Positions 25,602-38,011 of a stretch of 64,000 bases of DNA are shown one piece after another. The position numbers and the translations under genes are program-made. This DNA comes from Sipunculus nudus. Its lineage: Eukaryota > Annelida > Sipuncula > Golfingiida > Sipunculidae. Position 1 is the stretch's first letter; each line of letters opens with the position of its first letter. The stretch spans positions 38,668,862-38,732,861 of the forward strand of contig CM049307.1 of NCBI GenBank assembly GCA_026874595.1, given 5' to 3'. Below the pieces are notes generated by a model. The model made no database searches and was not told the DNA's origin. It saw nothing but the letters and a program-made list of their open reading frames with translations.

Positions 25602-25658
25602 ACGCAAATTTTCGAAGGAAGAACAAAAGCGACGTTGGTTTGAGGAAGAATTATAACG

Positions 25659-25659
<1 letters not shown>

Positions 25660-25717
<58 letters not shown>
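25660..25717. repeat. (TA)n microsatellite
   Basis: About 28 TA units lie immediately upstream, on the minus strand, of the cysteine-rich frame. Confidence 0.95.
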
Positions 25718-25719
<2 letters not shown>

Positions 25720-27745
25720 GCTATAGAGTGCTCTGTGGTATGGAACCCATAGCTTCACATGTAAATTAAAATATAAAGGAATCATTAAATTTGTTATTTA
25801 CGTGTTTGAGAAATTAATATATATTCCTGCAGCTAAATTCTAGGCATTTTAAGCAGAGAAGTTATTATTAGCATGACAATAACAACAATACCTATCATAT
25901 TATATATGTAGATGTCAGGCCTATTCCATATTAATGCCAGTATTCCCTAATACAAATGTGAATCGTTTCTGAGAATCATTTGAGTATTAGATACTCTGCC
26001 AGTTATTTCCGATTCTCGAGGCTATGACGTCACTAGAAGGACTTTTAGGGGCCATAATAAATGTAAATAACACCATCTATTAACACTGACATCACACTAT
26101 GTTCTATTCACGTGGTCTGTTTTAATCAACAAAAGCAGAGTAGTCGGTAGATAAAGCAATCAAATACGCTGTTTTGCATACGTTATAGTGTATAGATGTC
26201 ATCTGATCTACCTGCAAAACGCTGAAGAAAACATTGTACGCGGCTCTTATTCCAACTTTCGTCAGCAGGTCAAATAACAAATAAGCACGGTTGCAGGTTT
26301 AGTAGGTCAGCTTTCATCCAGCCACGAAGCGCGGCTGTGCATTTAGTAGGTCAAACTTACAATTAGTTCCGTTGTCTGCTCAGACGTTCAACATAATACA
26401 CAGAAAACAACACAGAAGGAGCAAGATAAACTGCGAAAAGACTCTTTAAACCTCATTTTCCTCCACAAAACTTGTAAAACGTCTTGAACCTCTAAAATAA
26501 GTCCCCATTGCTCATGTGTCCCCATTGCTAAAAGGGACATAATCAGGAGCAATATTATTCCTATTCTTTCACATTACCAGTTCAGTTTTGCTTTATACTA
26601 AAGTTTCCTAGCAAAGCCATTCCAGCTTTTCTAATTTCCTCGCATACGACTGTTTAACACCTTGTTATAGCATGCGTGTTGGTAAACAGTCTGTTTACCA
26701 TAACAAGGTCGCGTGACCGGAGGTCAGATTAAGAATGGCAACACACTGTGATTCAGCCAGCAGAAACATGTAATACATTTTTTTAGCCAAGTCAGTCAGG
26801 GTATCTCCTGATTGGCACGTGTTGTACGTGGCTCAGCGCAGCACACGGCCGGACGCACTGTGTTTATGTTGACACCCGCGATCGCGCCCGATTCACTGTT
26901 TTTAACACTGGTTTACGGGAGTAAGAAACGGTTTCAAGGAAACATTTTGGCAGGTACAGAACTTTTTAAAGGGTCGAAGCTATATTTCGCGTTAACTCAA
27001 CATGCTTTATAGGTGATTGGGCCCCTTTAATCCTATACACTCTACAGAAATTATATTTTAAATGTACCAAAACATGTTTACATGTTAAGACCACATCTAA
27101 AATATGACCGTGCATGTTCTGCTTTAACTGAAACTCTCCTATTTTCGTACTTGTAATGTACTGGGATTCCATATTTTTCCAGAGGTTTATAATTTTTTCA
27201 TGCGTTTTATTTTTGCTTCTTCATTTCTTCTTTTGGCAAGTGAACACAAAAAAGAGACTTGATTATGTATTGTTCGTGTTGGGTGTTATGTATCAATTCT
27301 TGTTTACATTTTCTACCATGCTAGGGAAACGTTGTCTGATGATATCTCAAAATTATGTAATAACGTAACATGAAGATGCAGATAGTTATTTCTTCTAACG
27401 AACACATGGCATTTGCAAAAGCAGTGTATACAGAGCGTTATTTCAAATAAATTTTTGATTGCAAAAAGAAATTTCTAGAAAAATAACTCCTTGTTAATTT
27501 ACAAAACGACCATGGCAACCTTTCAACTTATACAGTATATTATTCTTTTATTTTTTAGTGATAAAAAATTGGAATTATTGGTAGATCAAATGTTCCTGGT
27601 TTTCCTTTTTATATATTTTTTATTTTAAAATATAAATTATCGTAGTGTACCTCAACTTGTTTACACCCGAGGGTACCTTTCCGAGAATATTATGATGAGG
27701 AACACGTAACGCTGTCACAGCAATGGCAGTAATTTAACAACTTAC
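25718..27745. other. no gene seen; short duplication and nested inverted repeat
   Basis: A 44-bp tandem duplication around TTTAGTAGGTCA lies near 26288-26360. A nested inverted repeat lies at 26659-26709. The segment at 27005-27030 contains GATTGGGCCCCTTTAA, which resembles the end of a TTAA-type repeat but has no partner in view. Confidence 0.5.
26659..26709. repeat. nested inverted repeat
   Basis: The outer arms are ACCTTGTTAT and ATAACAAGGT (10 bp, perfect). They enclose GGTAAACAGTCTGTTTACC, a perfect 9-1-9 palindrome at 26681-26699. Each inner arm contains TGTTTAC, the core recognised by forkhead proteins. Confidence 0.7.
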
Positions 27746-27942
27746 CTGGCGAGAATCGCATCACTGGCGAGGTTCAGGCCAACCGAGAGCAGCTGAGCCA
27801 CCACGCTGTCCCCCAGTTCCTCTTCGCCCTCCATTCCGTCCAGTAACACGGCCTCCGGAGAAAACTTCACAGTCCCTTTGTCGGGAGCTATCTTGAAGCA
27901 GGGGTGAAACCACAGGGCCGAGGAATAAAAGGTGATAACGAC
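27746..27942 (-). CDS. internal coding exon of split gene (unknown protein)
   Basis: A minus-strand exon of 197 bp is bounded by an acceptor TTTAAG (exon starts at 27942) and a strong donor GCCAG/GTAAGTTG (27746). It holds 65 codons plus AG, ending in phase 2. The peptide starts VVITFYSSALWFHPCFKIAP, continues VKFSPEAVLLDGMEGEEELG and ends LLSVGLNLASDAILA. GC is about 57 percent against a background near 36 percent, the clearest coding signal in the window. It joins in phase to 24381-24597. The acceptor lacks a good pyrimidine tract, so the 5' boundary is the weakest point. I do not recognise the protein. Confidence 0.5.
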
Positions 27943-28124
27943 CTTAAATGATAATTAGTTCTTCCAGGAGATCTTTACAGGCTCAAGACATCATGGCGGG
28001 GGCTTTCAGAGCCGTAAATATTCCACCCCGACCAAGCCACTGCTGTGCTTCAAGACCGTCTATAATAGCAAGTTCCGCCTCTCGATGTGGCCAAACTTTT
28101 GATTTCTTTTCAGCGTCCAGTGTT

Positions 28125-28265
28125 TTATGCCCGCAGCTCCATCATCAACACATCTTTTCCCACGTGTCTTCGCAGATGACCGAGAGGATTGTCAGCTGAT
28201 ACACAGTGCAGGCCGTGTGAAGACCCGAGCCTCCTGCCCAACCATCCAATGTTATTGATGCCCAT
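28125..28265 (-). CDS. weak coding-like frame upstream of the split gene
   Basis: A minus-strand frame of 46 codons begins MGINNIGWLGRRLGSS and runs through HCVSADNPLGHLRRHVGKDV to a stop at 28125. It is GC-rich, next to the exon at 27746-27942 and on the same strand. A donor inside the frame that ends in phase 0 (at CAC/GTGGGA or GAT/GTGTTG) would allow joining, but both are poor. Another frame over the same bases is open for 64 codons. Treat this as a GC-rich island possibly containing an exon. Confidence 0.25.
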   Translation of the reverse strand: MGINNIGWLGRRLGSSHGLHCVSADNPLGHLRRHVGKDVLMMELRA

Positions 28266-31200
28266 AGCACTTCCATGGTGTATTGCTCAGGTGAACCCAC
28301 AGTATGGAGATAACAGGTATTCCGTAAGGATGCTTTCATACCAACAAAGGTGTGCTAGGGAAAACATTTCTCTGTCCATAAAGGTGTGCCAGGGAAAACA
28401 AACTGGTATGCAGGAGATGGAAAATGTATGATATAAACCAGATTTTGAAAACACATATAGATGTACACACACTTAGAGCATATTCAGTACTGAACAATGC
28501 AACTTATAGGTGGGTATACTTCGACAATGGAATCTGGAATGCGGACATCACATATTTTCAGACAGTAATACACCGGAAACCTATTTTGGTTATGCTATTT
28601 CGAGAAGAAATTTACGGAAATCAATGCAAATAAGGTACACCTAGATGATATATGGCTGGTATCACTGCGAATGGGTCACAAATCATGGGCACTCACTGGG
28701 AAACGTAATGACAACTCCTTTTCAAGAGACAATTATCGATGCCAAAGGAAGAATGATGTTTATGTCATGCCTAGCCACATATAAATGAAGGGCGGTCTCG
28801 TCCCCGACTGTTGAGTCGCGCCGGTCCTTTTCTGTGCTATATTTGCAACATATATTGTCACTCATCCTAATGGAACCAGTCCCTCTTCAAATTGGACGAG
28901 GATTTCTTAAATAAATCCAACCGAGCCCTTGAGTACCAAAGAAAAACTAGGTTCCTCATTCAAGGCGACCATTTTACCTAGTATTGACACAATTTCAGTA
29001 ATGTGACGTAAATACTAACTCCTCACAAGTGTCAACTTGTCAACAATAAGCCATAATCGTTAATTATTAAACTCATCCATTAATCAGTGTGATGTATCTT
29101 AGTTGTTATAAAATATTCATGGGTTTACTTGTGGATTTGTCCATGTGCGAAACGAATTGATTTTGCAGTTCATTAAATATCAGATCTTCAATGTTAACTT
29201 CATTGGTCCCAAAATATATTTTATTTGCAGAAGGATCGGGATAGCGATTTTCTGTTATGTTGGCGCAACTGTCTCGCAGCTTTATTTGATTTTCCTGGGA
29301 AAAATATATAATCCTGCTTCTCATATAAACCGTTTCAATATGTTTCAATTAATTACCCTTTGCAGTTACAGTTGAGGAGATTCAAGGTAATGAGGAACTC
29401 GTGTTCTAACTGATATTATCAGTAATTACCTAAACGCTCTAGATGAGATTATAACGATGTCCTCTATGGAACAGATGAACGTGTTCATATCTAAAATATA
29501 ATTGCATACGCTGCGACATGTTGGAATTAAATCATACGTGTATATTTGCATCATATGGTCAATATGTATAAATAGACCAAAACTCCGTGTAAGATAATTT
29601 CAGAGAAGGCTGTTTTTATTAGAATGAAAGAGAAAACATTTTCTCTTCATTTTACAGTCAGTTCTCCCGTAAAGGCATCCCGGCGTGCAGTCTACACCGG
29701 CCATCAAGGCAACTCTCGAGATGTCACCATCAGGTCCGCCCGTGCTATCTGTATCAATGAAGGCGTAGATCGTCTTCACATTTTGCTGAATGCTGGATGT
29801 AATTTAAGCAGCGCGATCTGTGAGGCCACGACCAGCTGTTGCGAAGTTATCATACGCTAGGTACATCTTCTGAGGGCGGGAGCAGAAAGGGAGCGTGGCT
29901 CTCAGTCCTCACGGCTTAAGTTAGATCCCCACATGATAGGAGGCCATTACCCGAGAGGATCAGCTCGAGTCGAGCGGGGAGTGACAGATACATCCATGGC
30001 CTGTAATGGAAGGACTATATGGAATACATGGAATATTCGCACAGATTCCAATACCGGCCAGAACCTGTTGCCCACCTGTTCAGGGAGGGGCAATCCATTA
30101 GGGTACCTACATAAACATCGTGATCAATCCATCCTATGACGTCACAGGCCTGATAAAGACCAAACAGTCATCTTACAGGTCGTACATTTCGCACGTATTT
30201 TATCTTTGCGTCCCTTCTTGTCCTTCCTCATAAACCAATCTCTCCATGGTTTCCCGGGCAGAATTTTTCAATGGGGCCCTTGACCTGTTTCCAAGGAGCC
30301 AACGAAAGAGTTCTTCAACTGACAATTTAAAGCAAGGAGGCGTACAAGCTGGTGTTTCTTGTCTCTGTTCACCTTGAGCCATTAGATGACGCGCTGATAA
30401 CGGATATCGACAGCCTGTGACAAATCATGATTACATTGCCCCGATTATGCCCAGTTCTCATCATCGTGAAGGGCACCTACAGAGACGAGTGGAGAGTAAG
30501 AGCCCGACATGTTTCCGCTAAAATGGTGGAGCCATTTTACCCACAGGTACTCGCAGCACCCTGTAGTTCTGGTGAATGAAATAAAATCTCCTCGAGTAGT
30601 TGGTAGACATCTTGAGTATTACAGCGCTTTTCTGAGTCAATATCTAACACAACTCCCAAAACTAGTATTTCCACGTTTATTTGGGGCATGTATACCTAAT
30701 GTATTCTATAAAGAATGCTACCAGCAAATTTATTAAACTTTAATTTCAATTTTAATATATGATAAAGCAATTTAATATACATATAATATACAATGACAAA
30801 GAGAAAAATGGAGAGTATGTCAAATGAATGCGGCGAGTGACAGAATCACCAAACTTGAGACTACAGCTTTCTCTCATTCACTGTATGGGTCACAACTATC
30901 GACAAAGCATACAATGTTAGATGGCACTCAATAGAGCCCAAACCTCCGCCAAGGCAAAACATTTCTTCATGATCCCTTTATCCGGATCCTTACCAAAATT
31001 TATCGAGGGGTTCTCTGTCTTCCACTGAGACCAAGAAAGAAGCCAACAGGCACGGTTGGAAACAACCTTTTAATACATGTATACGACACAACGGGATCAG
31101 ACAGATTAATTGTGTTGCGCTGTTTCACGTGACATGCCCCTGATGATTTTAGAAACTCCCTTACCATTCATATGAAATTAAACCTTCTTGAGAACCAAAC

Positions 31201-32390
31201 TTCTGAGCCTATATTTATATCTCCGCAAGATTCCTAGTCAAACTATAGACATATAAATATAGATATCAGGTCCAAACATAGACAACTACTCACACCAGAG
31301 AATGTCAACGGCTCTCGACCGGGATATAGATAATTTAACGATAGAAAACATTTTTCAAATAACAAGTTTAGTGTTCCAACTAACCTCCAATGATAAATAT
31401 TCTTAAAGTGTTGCCTTTACCCTTCACAAGAGTCAACAAAATAAATTCAAATTTTTAGCAATGTTTCTATAAAAGACAAACCAAACACAATGTAACCAAT
31501 CAAGTGATAAAAAATCATAATAAAACGATTGAAACAATCATAGTTTTAATCTTGACAAAATTAATACACCAGACGTTGTTCATATTTAGGGTTAAGGAGT
31601 TGGGATATGATTGTTTATCGACTCTTGCTTAGATACATAATATTTATGTTCAGTTGTTGCCAAAGCTACAAAAAACGTTGATTGCCTGCCATTGCGATAT
31701 GGTCAGATTATCTCACCGGGGATAATATTTAAAGCAGGGTATCAGTCTAAATTGGCTCCAAAAAGAATAGGAGAATGGGACAAATCTGTGATCTCAGGTT
31801 TTACCCGTGTGCCAATAATGATACTGCTGGGAATACCACTCGTGGAAGACATGGTGAAGGAGTTCTTGTCTCAATAGACCCAGAAAAAACTGGAAATAGC
31901 CAAGTATAATGCAAACCAGTCATTGTCCAGGCATTGACTTATTGCTGTGTCCTGTGTTCTCCGATGACAATGATCATAGAAATCCTGCATGAAATTAATG
32001 GCCGACAAGAAAACTTCATTTGAACTTCACCGGAACACCTTTCAGTTATTTGATGGAACTTGCCGGGAAATGACTAAACAGCTGCAAGGTTATCAATTAC
32101 AATCTGTTTGATGTTTTTTCTTTCTGATGTCGATTAGCAGCAAAACATGGCTTAAGTGGAATTATTTAACTTTTTGCGCTTGCCTACGAAACAAATATCA
32201 TAAAAAAACATACAGAACTATATGTGTATCCGATGATCAAAAAAGGGGCGAGGCCGTTTTCGTGTGATATAAATATTCCGTTATATTGAGGATATGAGGT
32301 CTGCAACTGGGGGATAAAAAGACAATTCTTCTCACAATTCTATTAAATCTTATCACAATTTGATTACGTCATATCTTGTCCCGGTATAGT
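28266..32390. other. no supported gene; GC-richer island at 29640-29870
   Basis: A 21-bp motif, AAAGGTGTGCTAGGGAAAAC and its next base, is repeated once after 34 bp (28346-28400). The island 29640-29870 is open on both strands, 78 plus-strand codons at 29624-29860 and a comparable minus frame, so strand and meaning are unclear. A 60-codon minus frame at 30200-30382 and a plus frame ending at 31877 have no recognisable domain. Confidence 0.45.
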
Positions 32391-32675
32391 GGGGGGGGGG
32401 GGGGGGGGGGATGTAGATTTGGTACTGTGAGCGAGAGGATTGGGGATGTTTATCACATTGTGGGTATGGTAAACGATATTTCAGGGACACGTCTCAGATT
32501 TGACAGTATCCCCCGGGTTGGTAAGGTCCATTGCTACTTCCAGAAAGGTATCTATTTATGGCGACTGGATGGGATTCCGGTTCCCTCAAGCGTTTTATTC
32601 GATCCATCTATAAAGTTTAAGCTTCAGCTTTGTATTTCTTTGCCACAAATATGCTTATATATATGCTTAATATAT

Positions 32676-32726
<51 letters not shown>
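32391..32726. repeat. G20 run and (TA)n microsatellite
   Basis: A run of 20 G lies at 32391-32410 and about 23 TA units at 32680-32726. The 178-codon plus frame over this stretch is an artefact of both repeats being read through. Confidence 0.9.
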
Positions 32727-32727
<1 letters not shown>

Positions 32728-32742
32728 TTTGTGTCTTGGGAA

Positions 32743-33045
32743 ATGAATATGGGGTGTTCCAGGAACCTCAAGAAATCTTTCAGCCACCCCAAGTACGAAA
32801 AAGACTCCGAACTCTCAAAGTTCATTTGGCTCCAGAAGAAAACAAACACCCCATATTCAATCGGCTGGCCGGTCCTCGAGCACGCACTCCCGAGAAAGCT
32901 TTTCCAGTGTAAGTTGTAATCTCTGCCTGGAAGAAAAGGTCCAAATCATAACTTTCCCCATGACACAAGGACTAAAAAAATCAGAGCTGATTTCAAATTG
33001 TAGGCATAATCCTTATCCCCATACATTCCCACCTGACCATGGCTG
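32743..33045 (+). pseudogene. Penelope-like element remnant: C-terminal GIY-YIG endonuclease region
   Basis: Three plus-strand frames, read in succession, give one recognisable sequence. The first has KKSFSHPKYEKDSELSKFIW and then TPYSIGWPVLEHA. The second is CNLCLEEKVQIITF. The third is LKKSELISNCRHNPYPH, ending in TGA at 33043. The order ELSKxIW, YSIxW, CNLCLxEK, KKSELISxCRH is what I associate with the C-terminus of Penelope-like retroelement proteins downstream of the reverse transcriptase. At least two frameshifts separate the pieces. The GIY-YIG start and the reverse transcriptase are absent, with a TA array immediately upstream. This is a dead 5'-truncated copy. Confidence 0.7.
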
Positions 33046-33159
33046 AGTGCTTCGGTATATGATAACATAATGACACTAACCGTTCGTTTACAGTTTACAT
33101 CTGACGATTGCGATAGCATGTAAACAGGTGTTTATGTGCAACTGACCATTTCCGTTATA

Positions 33160-33162
<3 letters not shown>

Positions 33163-33245
<83 letters not shown>
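33163..33245. repeat. composite (CT)n(TA)n microsatellite
   Basis: About 20 CT units pass directly into about 21 TA units, in the same order as at 5958, 21314 and 40657. Confidence 0.95.
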
Positions 33246-33247
<2 letters not shown>

Positions 33248-33417
33248 CTTGATGATGGGGATAAAATTAACTTTGTTCGCGAGTGCGTCTGTCTGTCTCC
33301 AACACGTTGTTTTCCTGTCTTTTTCTCCTTCTCTGTCACTATCCCTGCCATTCTAAAAGAGTAAACAACGAAATCTCACAAGAATAAATCAAAGTATATT
33401 GTTATGGATTGATGTCG

Positions 33418-34242
33418 TTAAAAGGTATGTTCCCCTCAAGGTCAAAACGTTTTGAGCCAAGCTGGTAGAAAGATATAAATACATTCATCGTTGATTATTA
33501 TCCTCTCATTTTCAGATTGTACAGTTACAAAAATATATCCTGTTGAAAAATAAAGCTTGAATTTTAAGAATTCTGATCATGTGTATTGTCCTTTTACCGG
33601 TCCCCAAACTATATCAATCAAATTATAACCAGATGAGCTTATGCTTTTTCATCTCTGTCAAGAAGAAGAAATAAAACAGGTAATATAATTGTTATTTACA
33701 GATTATAAGCCCTTATGACGTACATGGCTCCATATGGTCAGAAATAGGCTGCTGTTTAAAACCCAACCCACTGCTCTTGACCGAGGCACATTTGCGATTG
33801 TAACCCTTGAGATGAGCACAGCGGGAAATTACTCGATCAGAATGAGCCGCCCACCGGGCACTTCGGCGGAATCATGGCGGATTTCGAATGACAATCACGT
33901 TGGTTGTTTCACGTCTCTGCACACGGCCGGCGCCACCGGTCTCTTAACACGCCTTACTCCGACGTTGCTACGCGCTCACGGGGAACGAGGGTTTGTACTT
34001 TGGATCACTCGTGGAGCCGATAGACTAGATTCATTGTCCCGTCACTTACTTTCACTCTCAGGACAAGGTTACTTTCATTTACCCAGATATAAATAAACAC
34101 CCCAAGCCCTGTTTTGACTGAGCGAGGCTCAGAGATATTGATGAGGGCTGATGGGGTATTTGTAAAGGACGTGTACGTTTTAAAATAGGTCAAGGATGTT
34201 AGCAAAATTATCTCATGTTCAAACCAGGGAAATGTCCCTTTA
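33418..34242. mobile_element. possible TTAA-type TIR element with CpG-rich core
   Basis: The left end is TTAAAAGGTATGTTCCCCTC and the minus-strand reading of the right end is TTAAAGGGACATTTCCCTGG, an imperfect inverted repeat of about 20 bp beginning at TTAA. The core from about 33760 to 34050 is much richer in GC and CpG than its surroundings. The 120-codon plus frame at 33734-34096 and the minus frame with a GTAAGT at 34051 fall inside and have no recognisable domain. If the TIR is real, this is a non-autonomous DNA element; otherwise the core is an isolated CpG-rich patch. Confidence 0.35.
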
Positions 34243-35260
34243 AGTCCGAAAAAATCAGTATTTCATGCTAAATAAATCTCTTGTGATGTACCATTTAAAT
34301 TACATATACAACCTTTACCTCACAAATAATAGTTAAAACAAGGATGGATCCACGGTGTCTAGATCTAGGAGGTTTAAATCTTCCCATGACCTATATACAG
34401 CCTTTTCTTAGAATTTATGGCTGCTCCCTGCGGAAACAATCAAAAGGCATTAGTCCCTCTGTTTAAATGTTAAGTAAACCACTCCCCTCCCAAAGTCATA
34501 TGCCGGCCCCTGTAAAGAACGTACTATTCTGGTTTACCGACGTTAGCTTATCAGGGGCTGATCCACTGATCCAGGATTAAGGAAAACGGCTGCTGGATGT
34601 TGTTTATACAATATTATTATGGACCATTATCATGTACACAGATAACAGTTTTGTTTGCTCGTTTTGCTAAAAAAACTCCTCAGCTTATTTATATAACATA
34701 TGACTATGGGAATTCAGTGAACGTATTAGGTGAAGGCAGGACTTGGTCATCAGCTACACCTCGGCTCAGCATCTGTAAGCTCACAATTGTTCACAGCTAT
34801 ATTTACTCAGGTTGTATTATAAAACAAAAACATGCAATACCACGATGATTTACGCCATCAGGTGATACTGCTTGAACCTACTTCAGAGCAAAAATTTTAT
34901 GCCAGGATTCATACTGTTCACAGAATCAGTTAAGAATTTGTTATATAAATTTTCGGTTGTGTAGTGTGTTGGTCAATACTATGGTGCAACTTAAGAAAAT
35001 ATTTCTTACATAAAATGAAGGTTGCACGTAATGATATAATAATGTATTTAGCATATATTATGGAGATATATCTGAAACGTAACCAAGAGCACACTTTATT
35101 CATGAGAAGTGAGGATCCATATGTCAGTGTCAAAAATGCTTCTGGTCTATATATGAAATCAGAACATTTTCTCTTATTTGAGAAAAAAAAAATTATAGAT
35201 TTTCACAAATAAATGTAACATTTAACCATACCAAAAGGTCCATATATGTATGTATACATG

Positions 35261-35324
<64 letters not shown>

Positions 35325-37374
35325 GATGTATATACAGATACGCTTACGTATATACGTAGATATGCAGGGGCTAATCAAGGATTTAGGAAGAGGAGTGGTC
35401 CAACCCAGAAGGGCTAATGACAAACCCAAAATAGAGGTCACAAGGTCCGAAATAGGGGGTTCATGTCGCAGAAATTGGTCTGGAACTGGTCCCCTGGATC
35501 AACTTCTGATATATGTAAAATACCACATTTGTCTTTTTCTTGCACATTTCATTTCATTCTATGTACAGAACATACATGAACTTTAGTCTACAGTAAACAT
35601 TCTTTTACAATGTATATTTATCGTTAAATTCTAAAATCAGCAAAATTTTATTGTTTTTCTTTCAGTGACAGATATAAAAAAACATCTTATTGGTTCTGGT
35701 GGCATTTGAAAAAAATAATTCCATTTCTGATCAATGATTTCTGGCGTTTATTATCTCGTGCCTTAAGACATATGAAGCATAAACTATGTATATCAAGTGA
35801 GAAAACTAGTTTGATAAACGTGACTGTATGGTTCAAGCCGATGGAGATAAAGTGGTAATTAATGCTGACCTAAGGCTGCATAATCTCCATCAAGGGAAAC
35901 ATTATATCCCTATATTTGGGTGTAAGATTACAGATGATAGATCTGTTTGGTTACAGAGCTAGTATATGTATGGTGCATCAAGAATAAAGAGGAGCCTGTA
36001 AGGGTCTTTGGCGGTACATATATAAAATGGATCAAACATGTCCTATAAATAAATATTTTACTAGATGTGAGATATAGGGACGAAACCAACATATATTATT
36101 ACACTTTCGCTGACAGTACTGAAGAGTACACTGGTCGTTCTGAGTGTTTGTATATAGGAACAAACCTGGCTTGTAGTCCCGAAAGAAAACAATGGAACGA
36201 TGTTATTACCAGAGACGTAGCCGATATAACTACGGATAGAAAACATTGTATAACATATTATAATATGACATAATATAACATAAGATAATATTGTATTATT
36301 ATTTTATATATGATAATGTAATCGGGAAGTTCTATTAGTCTAATTAAGAATTATGTCAAACTTGATAATTGTGTATCAGATCAAATAAAGTTGGTTCTTA
36401 TTAAGAACTTGTGCAATTGCAACTGGAGGTGAATTAATCATAAATCATATACTTATTACATATAGCTAGTATCACTGATCAATTAGTCACATTGCTTATT
36501 TATGAAATGAAATGGTTTGGTCGTTCATATCATCCGTTATGGAACCACATACAATGATTTACGAGCGGCTAGGTTGTCGGCTAGTGATCTAGTTTAAATG
36601 CTTTGGCCTGAGTACAAACGACTCTCCTCGATAACCCTGTTATTATCTCCGCAAAGCGATATTTTATTTATAAAACATCATTATTTCAACTTCGTATTTC
36701 CCACTGGGTATAAAATATAATAGTTTTAGTACCACAAGCCCCGGGATAACACACAACTAATAAAAATCCACGGGTATATCGAAATTTTTGTGTATTAATT
36801 GCATGCATTCAATCGTCGTATGTTATTCTAAGGAACAGGGTTTACTTTATCCGATTAACGATAAAAATTACGCTGATAAGAAAACAAAGAATAATAAAAA
36901 TTCAGTTTTAAAAGGGTAGGCATCATGACCTCATAATTTTAGTGTATAAAAAAAACAACTGATAATTCAAAGTTTAAGGTAAGTGGAAGCCACTTAAAAA
37001 CAGCTCAGAAGTCCTTAGGTTCTTCCCTCCCCGTCTAGTAATATCTGCCGCCATCTGCAGGAATCGCCCTCAACTTCACAGAATCGATGTTTTGCAGACG
37101 ATACATAAGCTTAAACATGATCGTAACACTGCCAGTGATATACAGGGTTATAAAATAGTCGGTATGATATTTTTTTCATTTTACAAAAGAAACAACGCCC
37201 CTGTTCATTGATTATTCATGTTTTATACAGCACACACCCACGGTGCCATTAAAACAGTTGGTATCGGTTACAAGCTTCGTGATGGGAACCTACTTAAGGG
37301 AGGGACTTGCAGTGATGGTTGATGGTGTGAAGGATGAGGTCCTTTTAGTATCCCCTCAATGCACTCATTAGGGT
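34243..37374. other. no gene seen; (TA)n array
   Basis: A TA array lies at about 35269-35321. Just after it, CAGGGGCTAATCAAGGATTT (35364-35383) resembles the dispersed GGGGCGGATCTAGGATT-type motif seen inverted near 49465. Frames on both strands are of chance length. Confidence 0.5.
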
Positions 37375-37677
37375 GTGCCTCTCTCCAGTATTTGCTGCCG
37401 TCCCATATGGCCACCCTTCATACCTGACACAAGATCGAAGCGACTTAATGGGCTCTGTAATCCTGGCTTACTTACAAACATTGGCTGCCTGTGTAAGCTA
37501 GCTGCCCCTTGTGGTCAGTGGTCACTCGGGAGCCTCTCAAGTACTGTCGATTGCCCAAGCACCATTATTTATACTTCAAAGGTAGCTCTGTTAGACATGG
37601 CTATCGCTGAATCACTCACTGAGGAGGGAACCTTGGCTACTCTACAGGCACAAGTGTTGACTGAAATATCATTTTAG
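37375..37677. other. GC-richer coding-like island, strand unresolved
   Basis: About 300 bp at nearly 50 percent GC is open for 100 codons on the plus strand. On the minus strand a frame through LRGSRVTTDHKGQLAYTGSQ runs into a strong donor-like TTT/GTAAGTAA near 37467. Neither reading is recognised. It could be an exon or a fragment of a mobile element. Confidence 0.25.
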
Positions 37678-38011
37678 GCCTATGTTTTTAATCATATATG
37701 TATTCCGTTGTCGAATATCCATAATTATAACATTTAACAACATGTGTCTTTTTTGGAAATATATTTTATCTTTTAGACTTTTTAGTCCAAAGAGCTATCG
37801 CAAGAAGAGTAATTGTTTTTTTTTTTTATTTTTTTTATCATATTATCATATCTAACGGGAACTTTAACGATCTTTTACCTAGCCTTTCTCAAATATTCAT
37901 ATTGCCAGACCATTTAGTTCCCATAGGAAATTGCTTCATGACCTAACACCATTAATCTTAAGGGCATTTCTTTTTACACATCAATTGCACATATGTGTGT
38001 GTATGTATATA

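Noticed and set aside
16917..30144. TGACGTCA (CRE) sites near 16917, 26025 and 30137
   Set aside because: An 8-bp palindrome is expected about once per window by chance; three without promoters are not informative.
30200..30382. Minus 60-codon frame starting MAQGEQRQ
   Set aside because: Other minus frames over the same bases are equally plausible and none has good paired splice sites.
32376..32912. Longest plus-strand frame (178 codons)
   Set aside because: It opens by reading through a G20 run and a TA array. Only its last part has meaning, as the Penelope-like remnant.
34005..34205. Minus frame ending at a strong GTAAGTGA donor
   Set aside because: It lies within the proposed TIR element and begins in its terminal repeat; the product is unrecognised.
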